A DNA stretch of 64,000 nucleotides, from NCBI GenBank assembly GCA_034506395.1, contig JAPDPQ010000012.1, positions 1 to 64,000 on the forward strand, in the 5' to 3' direction. Below the pieces are notes generated by a model that saw only the letters and a list, made by a program, of their open reading frames with translations, was not told the DNA's origin and did not search any database. The stretch comes from a candidate division KSB1 bacterium (GTDB lineage: Bacteria > Zhuqueibacterota > Zhuqueibacteria > Thermofontimicrobiales > Thermofontimicrobiaceae). Each line of letters opens with the position of its first letter. Positions within the stretch are counted from its first letter, which is position 1. Shown in pieces: positions 45,382 to 53,352 of the stretch. Position numbers and translations under genes: made by a program.

Positions 45382-46314
45382 TCAGATAATTCCCTTCTCT
45401 TTCAAGAAGGCGACTCCCTGTTTTAGCTCGTCGAGGCTGACCTTGGGATGCACCTCGATGATCCGAAGCGCATGATCTGGCAAATAGCGCCGAATCATAT
45501 CGAAGTCTATCAGGCCGCTGCCCGGGGCATAGTGGTCATTAAAGCCGTGCTGTTGGGCGTCATGGAGGTGAATGCCGATGAGCTGTTGGCCGTAGCGCTG
45601 CAAAAAATGTTCATGCCGCGCCAAACCGAACGTCTCGGCCGTTTGGGCGTGTCCTGTATCATGCCAATAACCAAGACGACCGCCAGCAAAACGATTTAAC
45701 AACTCCCCGATTTCCTCGAAACTGGGCAATTGGTCGTAACAATAGCGGTTTTCAATTCCGATCCACAGCGAGAGATGCTCAGCCTGGCGATTAAGCTGAT
45801 CCAAACTTTTTAATAACGCCTCGAAGTAGGCCGGTTTAGAGTGGTTTCGTTCTTCGAGCTTGGCTTCAAAGAACTGTCGACCTTGTTCATCGGCGAATTG
45901 GCCTGTGCGAAACAGCTCAAACCAGCGTTCATTTTCGCGGTCGATTGCTACCCGACCCAAATGAAATACCACGGCCTTTGCACCTAATTCATGCGCCTGC
46001 TGGAGCGTGCGTATCGAATAAAGGACAGCCAACTGGCGTTCGTTTTCATCGATTGAAGCAAGCGAATAGCCATCTCCAGATGCATGCTCGATTGGCAGCG
46101 CTTCAGGATAAGGGCAGTAATTGTGTAAGCTTAAAACCTGGAGCGATCCGTTGCCCAGCCGTTCCTTGATCTGTTCCAGTCCTTTCACCGTAATCCGATA
46201 GTCCAATTCGATCCCAGGAATACCGGTTTTCTCAAGCTCATCGATTAACAAGTTCCCATCTATTATTTCTGGCGATTTCCAAGCCGTGGAGATTCCGAAT
46301 TTTTTCATCATCAT
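45382..46314 (-). CDS. Sugar phosphate isomerase/epimerase-like TIM-barrel protein
   Basis: A 310-residue protein of the AP-endonuclease-2/xylose-isomerase-like TIM-barrel family. Visible are GIELDYRITVKGLEQIKERL, LSLHNYCPYPEAL, AKAVVFHLGRVAID, LWIGIENRYCYDQLPSFEEI, LGYWHDTGHAQTAETFGLA, GIHLHDAQQHGFNDHYAPGS and LRIIEVHPKVSLDEL. The Glu, His/Asp, His and Glu metal ligands of the family are all represented (ENR, HDTGHA, HLHD, EVHP). Members include inositol and hydroxypyruvate isomerases and many uncharacterised enzymes. Three consecutive ATG codons open the gene. The substrate is not determinable. Confidence 0.85.
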   Translation of the reverse strand: MMMKKFGISTAWKSPEIIDGNLLIDELEKTGIPGIELDYRITVKGLEQIKERLGNGSLQVLSLHNYCPYPEALPIEHASGDGYSLASIDENERQLAVLYSIRTLQQAHELGAKAVVFHLGRVAIDRENERWFELFRTGQFADEQGRQFFEAKLEERNHSKPAYFEALLKSLDQLNRQAEHLSLWIGIENRYCYDQLPSFEEIGELLNRFAGGRLGYWHDTGHAQTAETFGLARHEHFLQRYGQQLIGIHLHDAQQHGFNDHYAPGSGLIDFDMIRRYLPDHALRIIEVHPKVSLDELKQGVAFLKEKGII

Positions 46315-46934
46315 TATTTGATTGAATTATCCTATCCATGTTCTGAAAATGTATGCCGCAATTTCTAATTTGAATTTTAGTATTCTTCAAATAAAATCGC
46401 TTTGTAATCATGTCATGCCTGAGAATTCAGGAGTTTCTTAATGTGCGATTTATCGATATCCGATTAAACTCCCACAGATCAAAGAGGTGACACCTATTTG
46501 TTCGCAAATTGATCTTGTTGCAGAAGTCTAATTTGAATTTGATAAATAAGGGATAGACAATATGAATTTTTTATCAAAGAATCAAGCAATTTTTTGGGCC
46601 ATGAACTAGATTTATTTCTCAAAAATTTTGCTTGATTTTGCGGGATTAATTTTTTAAGTTTGCTTCGTTCGTTCGTATGAAGTGGCCCACTGGCATTATA
46701 AACTCGTTCGATTTTTTTGTTTTAGCCTGCGGGCGATGGGGAGCTAGTTTTCATCTGAACGATAGAAAATAGATGAATGCAAAATTGATTCTTGTTACAA
46801 AAATCGAACTCTGATGAAATGATGTCATTCCTGCGAATGCAATTATTAAAAAGATGTCTGCATGCGCAGGCATGACAATCCAGCAGGGTTGGCATATTCG
46901 CAGCAGAACTTCTTTAGTCGGTTTGAGGTAGGGG
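46315..46934. other. Long AT-rich divergent intergenic region
   Basis: A stretch of 620 bases between the TIM-barrel gene (minus) and the URO-D-like gene (plus). No convincing gene is present on either strand. It holds one hairpin repeat unit (46824-46876). No promoter as clear as those elsewhere in the window was found, though regulatory signals for both flanking units must lie here. Confidence 0.5.
46824..46876. repeat. Isolated, decayed copy of the composite hairpin repeat
   Basis: GTCATTCCTGCGAATGCA (family 1, right arm lost) is followed after a 16-base spacer by TGTCTGCATGCGCAGGCATG (family 2). The outer ends GTCATTCCTGC and GCAGGCATGAC are intact. This shows the minimal unit of the clusters at the left end of the window standing alone, 53 bp long. 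Confidence 0.75.
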
Positions 46935-47984
46935 ATGAGTTATCAACCAGATTTCGATCGATTGCGGACCGCGCTCTTTGGTGGTCAACCGGATCGGGTG
47001 CCGCTTTTGGAACTCGGTATTGCCGAATCCATCATGTCACAATTTTTGGGTAAGCCTATCGCTGGCCTGAAAGATCGGATTGAATTTTATCAAAAAGCTG
47101 GATATGACTATGTCAAAATTTCGCCGCGGATCGATATGAACCCAGATAAAATTCAACCTAAAGAGGGTGAACGAATCTCTCAGTCCAGTGAAAATGTGAA
47201 CGAGCGCAGTTGGCACGCCAGCGGTCAAGGGATCATCACCACGATGGAAGAATTTGAGCGATATCGCTGGCCCAAAATGGAGGAAGTTGATTATTCAGAC
47301 TTCGAATCCGCGCAAAAATTGCTGCCCGAAAATATGAAGATCATCGGCCAGTACGGCGATATTTTTACATGGACCTGGGATTTCATGGGGTTCGAAACGT
47401 TTTCGTTTGCACTGATCGATAACCCAGAGCTGGTGGAGGCGTTGTTCAATAAGATCGGATCGATCGTCTTGAAGTTATTTGAAACCATCGTCACCTTTGA
47501 TAAAATCGGAGCCATCTTTTATAGCGATGATATTGCGATCAATACCGGTCTATTTGTATCGCCGCAGGTGTATCGAAATTATTTGTTCCCATGGATGAAA
47601 AAGATCGGCGATCTGTGTCGCAATAATGACATCCCATTTATCTACCATACCGATGGAGATATTTGGAGCGTATTGGATGATCTCAAGGCTTGTGGGGTCA
47701 ACGCGCTCCAGCCTATTGAACCCCAGGCCATGGATATCGTGGAACTGAAACAAAAAAGGGGTAGCGATTTCTGTTTGGTTGGCAACGTGGATGTCGATCT
47801 CCTTGCTCGAGGGACCCCAGAACAAATTGAGGATCAAGTAAAATTCCTCTTGAAACATGTTGCTCCCGGTGGAGGTTATTGCCTTGGCTCTGGGAATACG
47901 GTCCCTGAGTATGTGCCGTTTCGAAATTATCTGGCAATGATTGAAACTGGTCATCGCTTTGGCAGTTATCCAATTTCGATCTGA
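46935..47984 (+). CDS. Uroporphyrinogen decarboxylase-fold protein (URO-D superfamily)
   Basis: A 349-residue TIM-barrel protein. FDRLRTALFGGQPDRVPLLE, GYDYVKISPR, WTWDFMGFETFSFALIDNPE, GAIFYSDDIAINTGLFVSPQ, YRNYLFPWMKKIGDLC, IYHTDGDIWSVLDDLKACGV and NALQPIEPQAMDIVELK follow the layout of the URO-D superfamily members that are corrinoid-linked methyltransferases or of unknown function, rather than HemE itself. A GAGGTAGGGG ribosome site precedes the ATG. It is the first gene of a plus-strand series, 119 bases before the nitrilase-family gene. No heme gene is near, so a methyl- or decarboxylation role in the adjoining pathway is possible but unproven. Confidence 0.82.
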   Translation: MSYQPDFDRLRTALFGGQPDRVPLLELGIAESIMSQFLGKPIAGLKDRIEFYQKAGYDYVKISPRIDMNPDKIQPKEGERISQSSENVNERSWHASGQGIITTMEEFERYRWPKMEEVDYSDFESAQKLLPENMKIIGQYGDIFTWTWDFMGFETFSFALIDNPELVEALFNKIGSIVLKLFETIVTFDKIGAIFYSDDIAINTGLFVSPQVYRNYLFPWMKKIGDLCRNNDIPFIYHTDGDIWSVLDDLKACGVNALQPIEPQAMDIVELKQKRGSDFCLVGNVDVDLLARGTPEQIEDQVKFLLKHVAPGGGYCLGSGNTVPEYVPFRNYLAMIETGHRFGSYPISI

Positions 47985-48103
47985 TTCAGAGGGCTAATAG
48001 CAATCTTTACGGAATGCTCTTGAACAAAGGTCTCAGTCCTTCCCGATTTCTACGGATGCGAGATATTTGAAGAACGGAATTAATTGCAGGATGAAGAGCA
48101 GCA

Positions 48104-48895
48104 ATGAAAGTTGGCTTTATTCAATTTCACGTTCAATTTGGGGACAAACAATCGAATCTAAACGCCGTTGATCGGCTGATGCGACAATCTCGCGCAGATC
48201 TGTGGGTTTTGCCTGAGCTATTCAATACTGGTTACATCTTTACGTCTAGAGGGGAACTTGAAAATTTAGCTGAGCCAATTCCTGAGGGCGATACGGTCCA
48301 ATTTTTGATCGGACTTGCCCGAGAGCAGAACACCCATATTGTGGCTGGTATTGCTGAGAAACATGATGACTTGTTCTATAACTCAGCGGTGCTGGTAAAT
48401 CCCAATGGAGTGATGGGAACCTATCGAAAAATTCATCTATTTGATCGAGAGAAAAATTGGTTCGCTCCTGGCAATCTGCCATTTCGGGTTTGGGATATCG
48501 GTTCAGCGAAAGTGGGGCTAATGATCTGCTTCGATTGGATTTTTCCTGAGGCAGCGCGGACATTGGCGCTGAAAGGTGCGGAAGTGATTTGCCATCCATC
48601 CAATCTCGTGCTGCCATATTGCCAAAATGCCATGGTGACTCGATGCCTGGAAAATCGCATCTTCGCCATCACTGCCAATCGGATCGGTACTGAACAGCGA
48701 GGGGATACACTGCTCGCTTTCACTGGGGCAAGTCAGATCACTGGGACCAAGGGAGAAATATTGTATCGGGCGAGCAACGATAGGGAAGAGGCAGCCATCA
48801 TTGACATTGATCCACTGGTGGCGCATGACAAATGGATCACTTCAAATAATCCGATTTTCGACGATCGTCGTCCCGAAATGTACGAGCTGCGGTGA
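48104..48895 (+). CDS. Carbon-nitrogen hydrolase (nitrilase superfamily)
   Basis: A 263-residue amidase-type enzyme. The catalytic triad is visible: Glu-38 in VLPELFNTGY, Lys-109 in TYRKIHLFD and Cys-142 in LMICFDWIFPEAARTLA. ALKGAEVICHPSNLVLPYCQ and TRCLENRIFAITANRIG are family segments. It would hydrolyse an amide or carbamoyl group of a small molecule; length and motifs fit branches that include omega-amidases and N-carbamoyl hydrolases, but the substrate is open. No signal peptide, so cytoplasmic. Its stop overlaps the start of the epimerase-like gene, so the two are translated together. Confidence 0.9.
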   Translation: MKVGFIQFHVQFGDKQSNLNAVDRLMRQSRADLWVLPELFNTGYIFTSRGELENLAEPIPEGDTVQFLIGLAREQNTHIVAGIAEKHDDLFYNSAVLVNPNGVMGTYRKIHLFDREKNWFAPGNLPFRVWDIGSAKVGLMICFDWIFPEAARTLALKGAEVICHPSNLVLPYCQNAMVTRCLENRIFAITANRIGTEQRGDTLLAFTGASQITGTKGEILYRASNDREEAAIIDIDPLVAHDKWITSNNPIFDDRRPEMYELR

Positions 48896-49779
48896 TGAAT
48901 TTAGGTCTTTACCCAATAAACTATCAGGCAAGCCTGGGTGAGGATTTTTCAGAATATGAGTTCAACTCTCATGGCATTCCGCTGACTCGGTTCGAACGCC
49001 GGCCAGATTGGCAGCATAATCCGATCACGGTCTGCCAGTATGCGCTGCATCATTTCAATCGCTATTGGCGGGAAAAGCTAAGCCGATCCAAAGAAATCTT
49101 CCTCAACCAGGCGAATTGGTTGGCTCAAAACGCCGAGGATGGTCCATCAAATTCCAAGGTCTGGTACTATCGGATCGCGATTCCGCTCTACGGTATCACT
49201 CCTCGGTGGATCTCGGGTATGGCGCAGGGTGAAGCGCTGTCTGTGCTGCTACGCGCCCATCAGCTTACGAATGATCCGATCTTTCTCGACACCGCCATAG
49301 GTGCTATGAAAATATTTTCGGTCAAAGTTCAGGAGGGTGGAGTGATCGCCAGTTTCCCAGATGGTCGACCGATCATCGAAGAATATCCTTCTCCGCATTT
49401 TATGACCGGGGTTTTGAATGGCTTCATCTTCGCGATGTTTGGGGTCTACGAGTATGCTCGATATTTGGATGACCCTCATGCCTCGGAGCTTTTTTCACAG
49501 TTGAGCAATAGCCTCCGCGCAAATCTCCAACGATACGACGCTGGGTTCTGGTCTTATTATGATCAGCATGCGTCGCATCGGCTGGCGTCTCGGGCCTATC
49601 ATCGGCTCCATATCGAACAACTGAAACGCTTGGCTGAATTGACTGGCGAGCCTGTTTTCCACAATTATGAACTGCGATGGCGAACTTATATCAATTCCAA
49701 CTACTGCCAACTGCGATGGCTACTAAGCAAGATCCGACAGAAATGGCAGATGAAATTTAGATCGATTGCTGAAATATAA
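48895..49779 (+). CDS. D-glucuronyl C5-epimerase C-terminal-domain protein
   Basis: A 294-residue protein with the alpha/alpha-barrel of the heparan-sulfate C5-epimerase C-terminal domain. Matching segments in order: VWYYRIAIPLYGITPRWISG, MAQGEALSVLLRAHQLTND, VIASFPDGRPIIEEYPSPHF, TGVLNGFIFAMFGVYEYARY, YDAGFWSYYDQHASHRLASR and AYHRLHIEQLKRLAELTGEP. The Tyr residues and EEYP belong to the epimerase active-site face. The family turns GlcA into IdoA within a polymer. It lacks the N-terminal domains of animal enzymes and a signal peptide, as in bacterial forms. ATG 48895 overlaps the nitrilase stop (TGATG); a GTG one codon earlier is an alternative. Confidence 0.85.
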   Translation: MNLGLYPINYQASLGEDFSEYEFNSHGIPLTRFERRPDWQHNPITVCQYALHHFNRYWREKLSRSKEIFLNQANWLAQNAEDGPSNSKVWYYRIAIPLYGITPRWISGMAQGEALSVLLRAHQLTNDPIFLDTAIGAMKIFSVKVQEGGVIASFPDGRPIIEEYPSPHFMTGVLNGFIFAMFGVYEYARYLDDPHASELFSQLSNSLRANLQRYDAGFWSYYDQHASHRLASRAYHRLHIEQLKRLAELTGEPVFHNYELRWRTYINSNYCQLRWLLSKIRQKWQMKFRSIAEI

Positions 49780-49962
49780 CCGATTCGAGGATCGGAAAAT
49801 GTACAATAAACATCTTTTCGAGTGCAACTATACTTCTTTATTCCAGCAGATTGATCAATCTTTTTGCCAAATGGACCGCGTAAGCTGATATAACACGCTG
49901 CGTTGATTCAAATCACAGTCGATCAAATGAGCGGGACCTTGAATCAAATTATCGAATTTGCG

Positions 49963-50481
49963 ATGAAAACTTTTTTGAAATATGTTAAGATTGTTTTCTC
50001 CAAAGTATTTTGGCGACAATTGCGCCAGGTGATAGCTTTATTTTGCTCGCATCATGTCTGGTCGATCATGCATCTGGGAGCGCTTGGCAATAGGACTGTG
50101 ATTCGGCCATCGGTTTCGTTTGCGAATCCCCACAATATTTTTTTGGGCGAAAATTGCCACCTCAATCGTCACTGCTATTTTTGGGCTGGGCAGAAATCGA
50201 TCATCAAAATCGGCGATAATTTTGTTTGCGGACCTGGTGTGTTCATTACTTCTGATAATCATGGCATTCGCCGGGACCGGCTGATTCGCGAGCAACCAGG
50301 CGATGAGCATGATGTGGTAATTGGGAATGATGTTTGGATTGGCGCGTACGGGATTGTGTTGCCGGGCGTCACTATTGGGGACGGCGCGGTTATTGCAGCC
50401 GGATCAGTGGTGACTAAAGATGTTGCCCCGTATACGATTGTCGCTGGGGTACCGGCCAAGCAGATCGGACAAAGGACTTAG
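49963..50481 (+). CDS. Left-handed beta-helix (hexapeptide) O-acyltransferase
   Basis: A 172-residue protein (ATG 49963; the frame is open to a TTG at 49903, giving 192 residues, and neither start has a good ribosome site). Hexapeptide repeats are plain: [75 protein letters not shown] and the end [12 protein letters not shown]. The catalytic His is in [10 protein letters not shown]. This is the WbbJ/maltose-acetyltransferase type that acetylates sugars from acetyl-CoA. A basic, hydrophobic N-terminal helix might attach it to the membrane. It lies 14 bases before the deacetylase-like gene. Confidence 0.88.
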   Translation: MKTFLKYVKIVFSKVFWRQLRQVIALFCSHHVWSIMHLGALGNRTVIRPSVSFANPHNIFLGENCHLNRHCYFWAGQKSIIKIGDNFVCGPGVFITSDNHGIRRDRLIREQPGDEHDVVIGNDVWIGAYGIVLPGVTIGDGAVIAAGSVVTKDVAPYTIVAGVPAKQIGQRT

Positions 50482-50495
50482 CAACAGGAGCAGGC

Positions 50496-51815
50496 ATGGA
50501 AACGATCAAGCTTCGAAAATTTCCCTATCCCTATCAGGCTGCCATTGCTATTTGTAGCGATATTGATGGCACAAGCTTTGAGAATTTCGTTCAGATTCAT
50601 AAATTTCTCAATACCTGTCAAGACACGATCTTTGGCCCGGGGCTCGGCCTATCCATAGGGGATTCCTTCTGGATGTACGATCGTCCTGGCATCAGCAATT
50701 CAGCTTTTTCATATTTTGAAGATTTAAATGGAAAGCCCTCTACGCACGCCCCGCTCATCCGCGATTTTATCCAAGCTGGCATATTGGATGTGATGCATAG
50801 TTATGGAAATTTTCCAGCTATTAGCGATTTTTCTCGAAAGCGGGCGATGATTGCGCTCCAGGAACTTGAGAAGCATAATCTGAAAATCCGCGTGTGGACC
50901 AATCATGGTGGCATCGAAAGCGTCCAGAACATCGGATCGTTGTCATGGGGCAAAGGTGATATTCCCACTCATGAGGATGATGGGACATCTGGTGCGTTGG
51001 ATTTCTACCATTCAGACTTATTGGTGGACTATGGCGTGCGTTTTTACTGGGATAGTGAAGCCTCGCTGACCAGCTTGGTAGGGCAGGATGCACCAGTGCG
51101 TTTCAGTGATGCCTACTGGCGAAGCCCGCTTTATTCCGGCTTCAAAAACAGGCTGAAAAGCATTATCAAAGGCTATTTTTCCTTTGCTGATCTGCTTTAT
51201 TTTAAATTTCATCGCAAACATTTCGTTCCCTGGGAACCCTTCGATTTTCAAAACAACTTGATCCAGATCGATCAACTTCGAGACGGCAATATTTTGTTCA
51301 AATTCAAGCGATATGGCCATGGCAAATTGGATTGGTCTGATCATCTTTCTTTTTTATTGAACGATCAGGTGATCGATCATTTGCTGAGGAAACAGGGGTA
51401 TTTGATCGTTTACATCCATCTTGGCGATCAGCAGGATAAAAGCAATCGGAGCCCGCTGCCAGATACTACAGTTCAAAAGCTGGTGCAGCTTGCCGAGCTG
51501 TATCATTCAGGAAAAATATGGGTGGAAACGACCAGTCGGCTATTGAATTACAATTTTGTCCATAAATATCTCAGGTGGTCAACCATTAGCTCTAACACCA
51601 GCTATCGGATTAGGGTTCAACGAGCGCTGTCCAGTTTTCCGGCTTATGAGCTCGCCCCAGATGATTTAGCTGGCATAACGTTTATATGCCCAACCGACAA
51701 AAGCGTGGAACTATTTTTGGAAAATCAAAGGCTCCCGTGTCAAGTTTTTCAACTTTCCGCACAGCAGCAGATCGCCATGGTTCCGCTGAGATCGTTAGAC
51801 TGGCCGCTGGAATGA
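50496..51815 (+). CDS. Divergent polysaccharide-deacetylase-like protein
   Basis: A 439-residue protein without signal peptide. The N-terminal half resembles the CE4/NodB fold: AAIAICSDIDGTSFENFVQI stands for motif 1 (two Asp), ILDVMHSYGNF for motif 2 (HSxxH, here HSYGN, second metal His replaced by Asn) and RVWTNHGG for motif 3. The metal site is thus altered. The C-terminal half includes LIVYIHLGDQQDK and a beta-rich domain. Proteins of this type occur in surface polysaccharide clusters. AGGAG precedes the ATG; the flippase gene follows after 10 bases. Deacetylation of an amino sugar is the family role; activity here is uncertain. Confidence 0.6.
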   Translation: METIKLRKFPYPYQAAIAICSDIDGTSFENFVQIHKFLNTCQDTIFGPGLGLSIGDSFWMYDRPGISNSAFSYFEDLNGKPSTHAPLIRDFIQAGILDVMHSYGNFPAISDFSRKRAMIALQELEKHNLKIRVWTNHGGIESVQNIGSLSWGKGDIPTHEDDGTSGALDFYHSDLLVDYGVRFYWDSEASLTSLVGQDAPVRFSDAYWRSPLYSGFKNRLKSIIKGYFSFADLLYFKFHRKHFVPWEPFDFQNNLIQIDQLRDGNILFKFKRYGHGKLDWSDHLSFLLNDQVIDHLLRKQGYLIVYIHLGDQQDKSNRSPLPDTTVQKLVQLAELYHSGKIWVETTSRLLNYNFVHKYLRWSTISSNTSYRIRVQRALSSFPAYELAPDDLAGITFICPTDKSVELFLENQRLPCQVFQLSAQQQIAMVPLRSLDWPLE

Positions 51816-51825
51816 TGGAGATTCC

Positions 51826-53301
51826 ATGCTAAAAGCCATTTTGCGACTGACGAAGCAATCGTTGATCTATGGCATGGGACAGGTGTTGTCCAAAGCCGTT
51901 ATCATTATTTTGCTGCCCGTTCATACCAATAAGCTGCTCCCTGAAGAATACGGTGCTTTCAACCTCCTTTTGCTGTTCATCGGCTTCATGGCGATTATTT
52001 ATTCCTTTGGGCTGAACACTGCTTTTTTGCAGTTTTATATCCTCGAACCAGATCGGCGAAAAAAGGATCAATATTTTGCCACAGCGTTTCTGGCAACTTT
52101 GGTGTTGGCAATTGGGCTCTCGCTGATCACATACAGCTTTCGGGCCCAGTTATCGGTTTGGCTTTTTCAGGACCAACGATACCAGGACATCATGGCCATT
52201 GTCGTTGGCATCTTATCGCTGGATGCATTCATCCTGCTTGCCAAAAATATCCTTCGCGCTGAGGAAAAGTCGGTGATTTATGGAGTGGTGAGCTTGTTAA
52301 ATGTGGCTATAAACTGCGGTCTCAATATTCAATTCGTAGTCAAATATGGCATGGGGCTGAAAGGGATTCTCTTTGCTAACTTGCTCGCGTCTGGGATCAC
52401 TTTTATGATGCTGCTACCGCTCACCATTCGGCATATGCTTGTCCCTGCCTCCCAAGAACTCTTAAAGAAGATGCTGAAATTTGGGCTGCCATTTTTGCCC
52501 TCTGCCCTGGCTATCTTTTTGATCGATTCAGTGGATCGAAAATTCATCGAGAAATATCTCGGCATGGCGGCGGTTGGGATCTATGGTGCTGGCTACAAGA
52601 TTTCATTAGTGATCAAGTTGTTCATCAATGCGTTTAATGTCGCTTGGGTGCCGTTCTTTTTGAGTCTTGCGAACGAACAAAACGCGAAACAAATCTTCGC
52701 GAAAGTGATGACTTATTTCACTGTGCTTTGCAGTCTCATCTTTTTATTTTTTGCGATGTTCATGCAGACTATCGTTCGTTTCAGACTGTTTGGATATACA
52801 ATCGTTGGCAAAGAGTACTGGGCTAGCTTACAAATAGTGCCCGTGGTCATCCTGGCTTATATTTTCTTCGGATTCTATCTTAATTTTCAGCCTGGCGCTT
52901 TTCTGACTGGTAAAACGAAGTATTTCGCCCATATCAATGTGATCGGGGCTGGTGTGAATATCTTGGCGAATATGATACTCATCCCTTGGTTCGGATTGAT
53001 GGGCGCTGCTTATGCAACTTTGATCGCTTACTTCGTGATGGCGATATCACTATATCTTATCACTCAGCGGATTTATCCGATTGAATATGAGCAGATAAAA
53101 TTGATCAAAATCGGATTGATCACTGGTTTGATTGTGCTCTTGGATCATTGGGTAAAAGTGCCTTTTCAATTGATCTTTCAATTCCTCTTATTGGGGCTAT
53201 TTTTGGTACTGATCTACGTGTTCAAAATTTTTGATGCCCGAGAGATTAGAAGCCTGAAAGGCCTCATCAACAAATTTTATGGTAAAATAAGCTTTCGTTA
53301 A
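51826..53301 (+). CDS. Oligosaccharide flippase, MOP/Wzx-type
   Basis: A 491-residue inner-membrane protein with about 12-14 hydrophobic helices and no signal peptide. The N-terminus reads KQSLIYGMGQVLSKAVIIIL followed by LPVHTNKLLPEEYGAFNLLL, the classic start of polysaccharide biosynthesis (RfbX/Wzx) proteins. SVDRKFIEKYLGMAAVGIYG, in the middle, is another hallmark, as are VPFFLSLANE and LIPWFGLMGAAYATLIAYFV. Such proteins flip lipid-linked sugar units to the periplasm. GGAGATTCC precedes the ATG. It is the transport step for the glycan genes around it. No Wzy polymerase or glycosyltransferase was found in the cluster inside the window. Confidence 0.9.
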   Translation: MLKAILRLTKQSLIYGMGQVLSKAVIIILLPVHTNKLLPEEYGAFNLLLLFIGFMAIIYSFGLNTAFLQFYILEPDRRKKDQYFATAFLATLVLAIGLSLITYSFRAQLSVWLFQDQRYQDIMAIVVGILSLDAFILLAKNILRAEEKSVIYGVVSLLNVAINCGLNIQFVVKYGMGLKGILFANLLASGITFMMLLPLTIRHMLVPASQELLKKMLKFGLPFLPSALAIFLIDSVDRKFIEKYLGMAAVGIYGAGYKISLVIKLFINAFNVAWVPFFLSLANEQNAKQIFAKVMTYFTVLCSLIFLFFAMFMQTIVRFRLFGYTIVGKEYWASLQIVPVVILAYIFFGFYLNFQPGAFLTGKTKYFAHINVIGAGVNILANMILIPWFGLMGAAYATLIAYFVMAISLYLITQRIYPIEYEQIKLIKIGLITGLIVLLDHWVKVPFQLIFQFLLLGLFLVLIYVFKIFDAREIRSLKGLINKFYGKISFR

Positions 53302-53352
53302 CATTAGAACAGCTCGATCGTTCCGAGTAAACCATGATGGAGGGGGATTGAT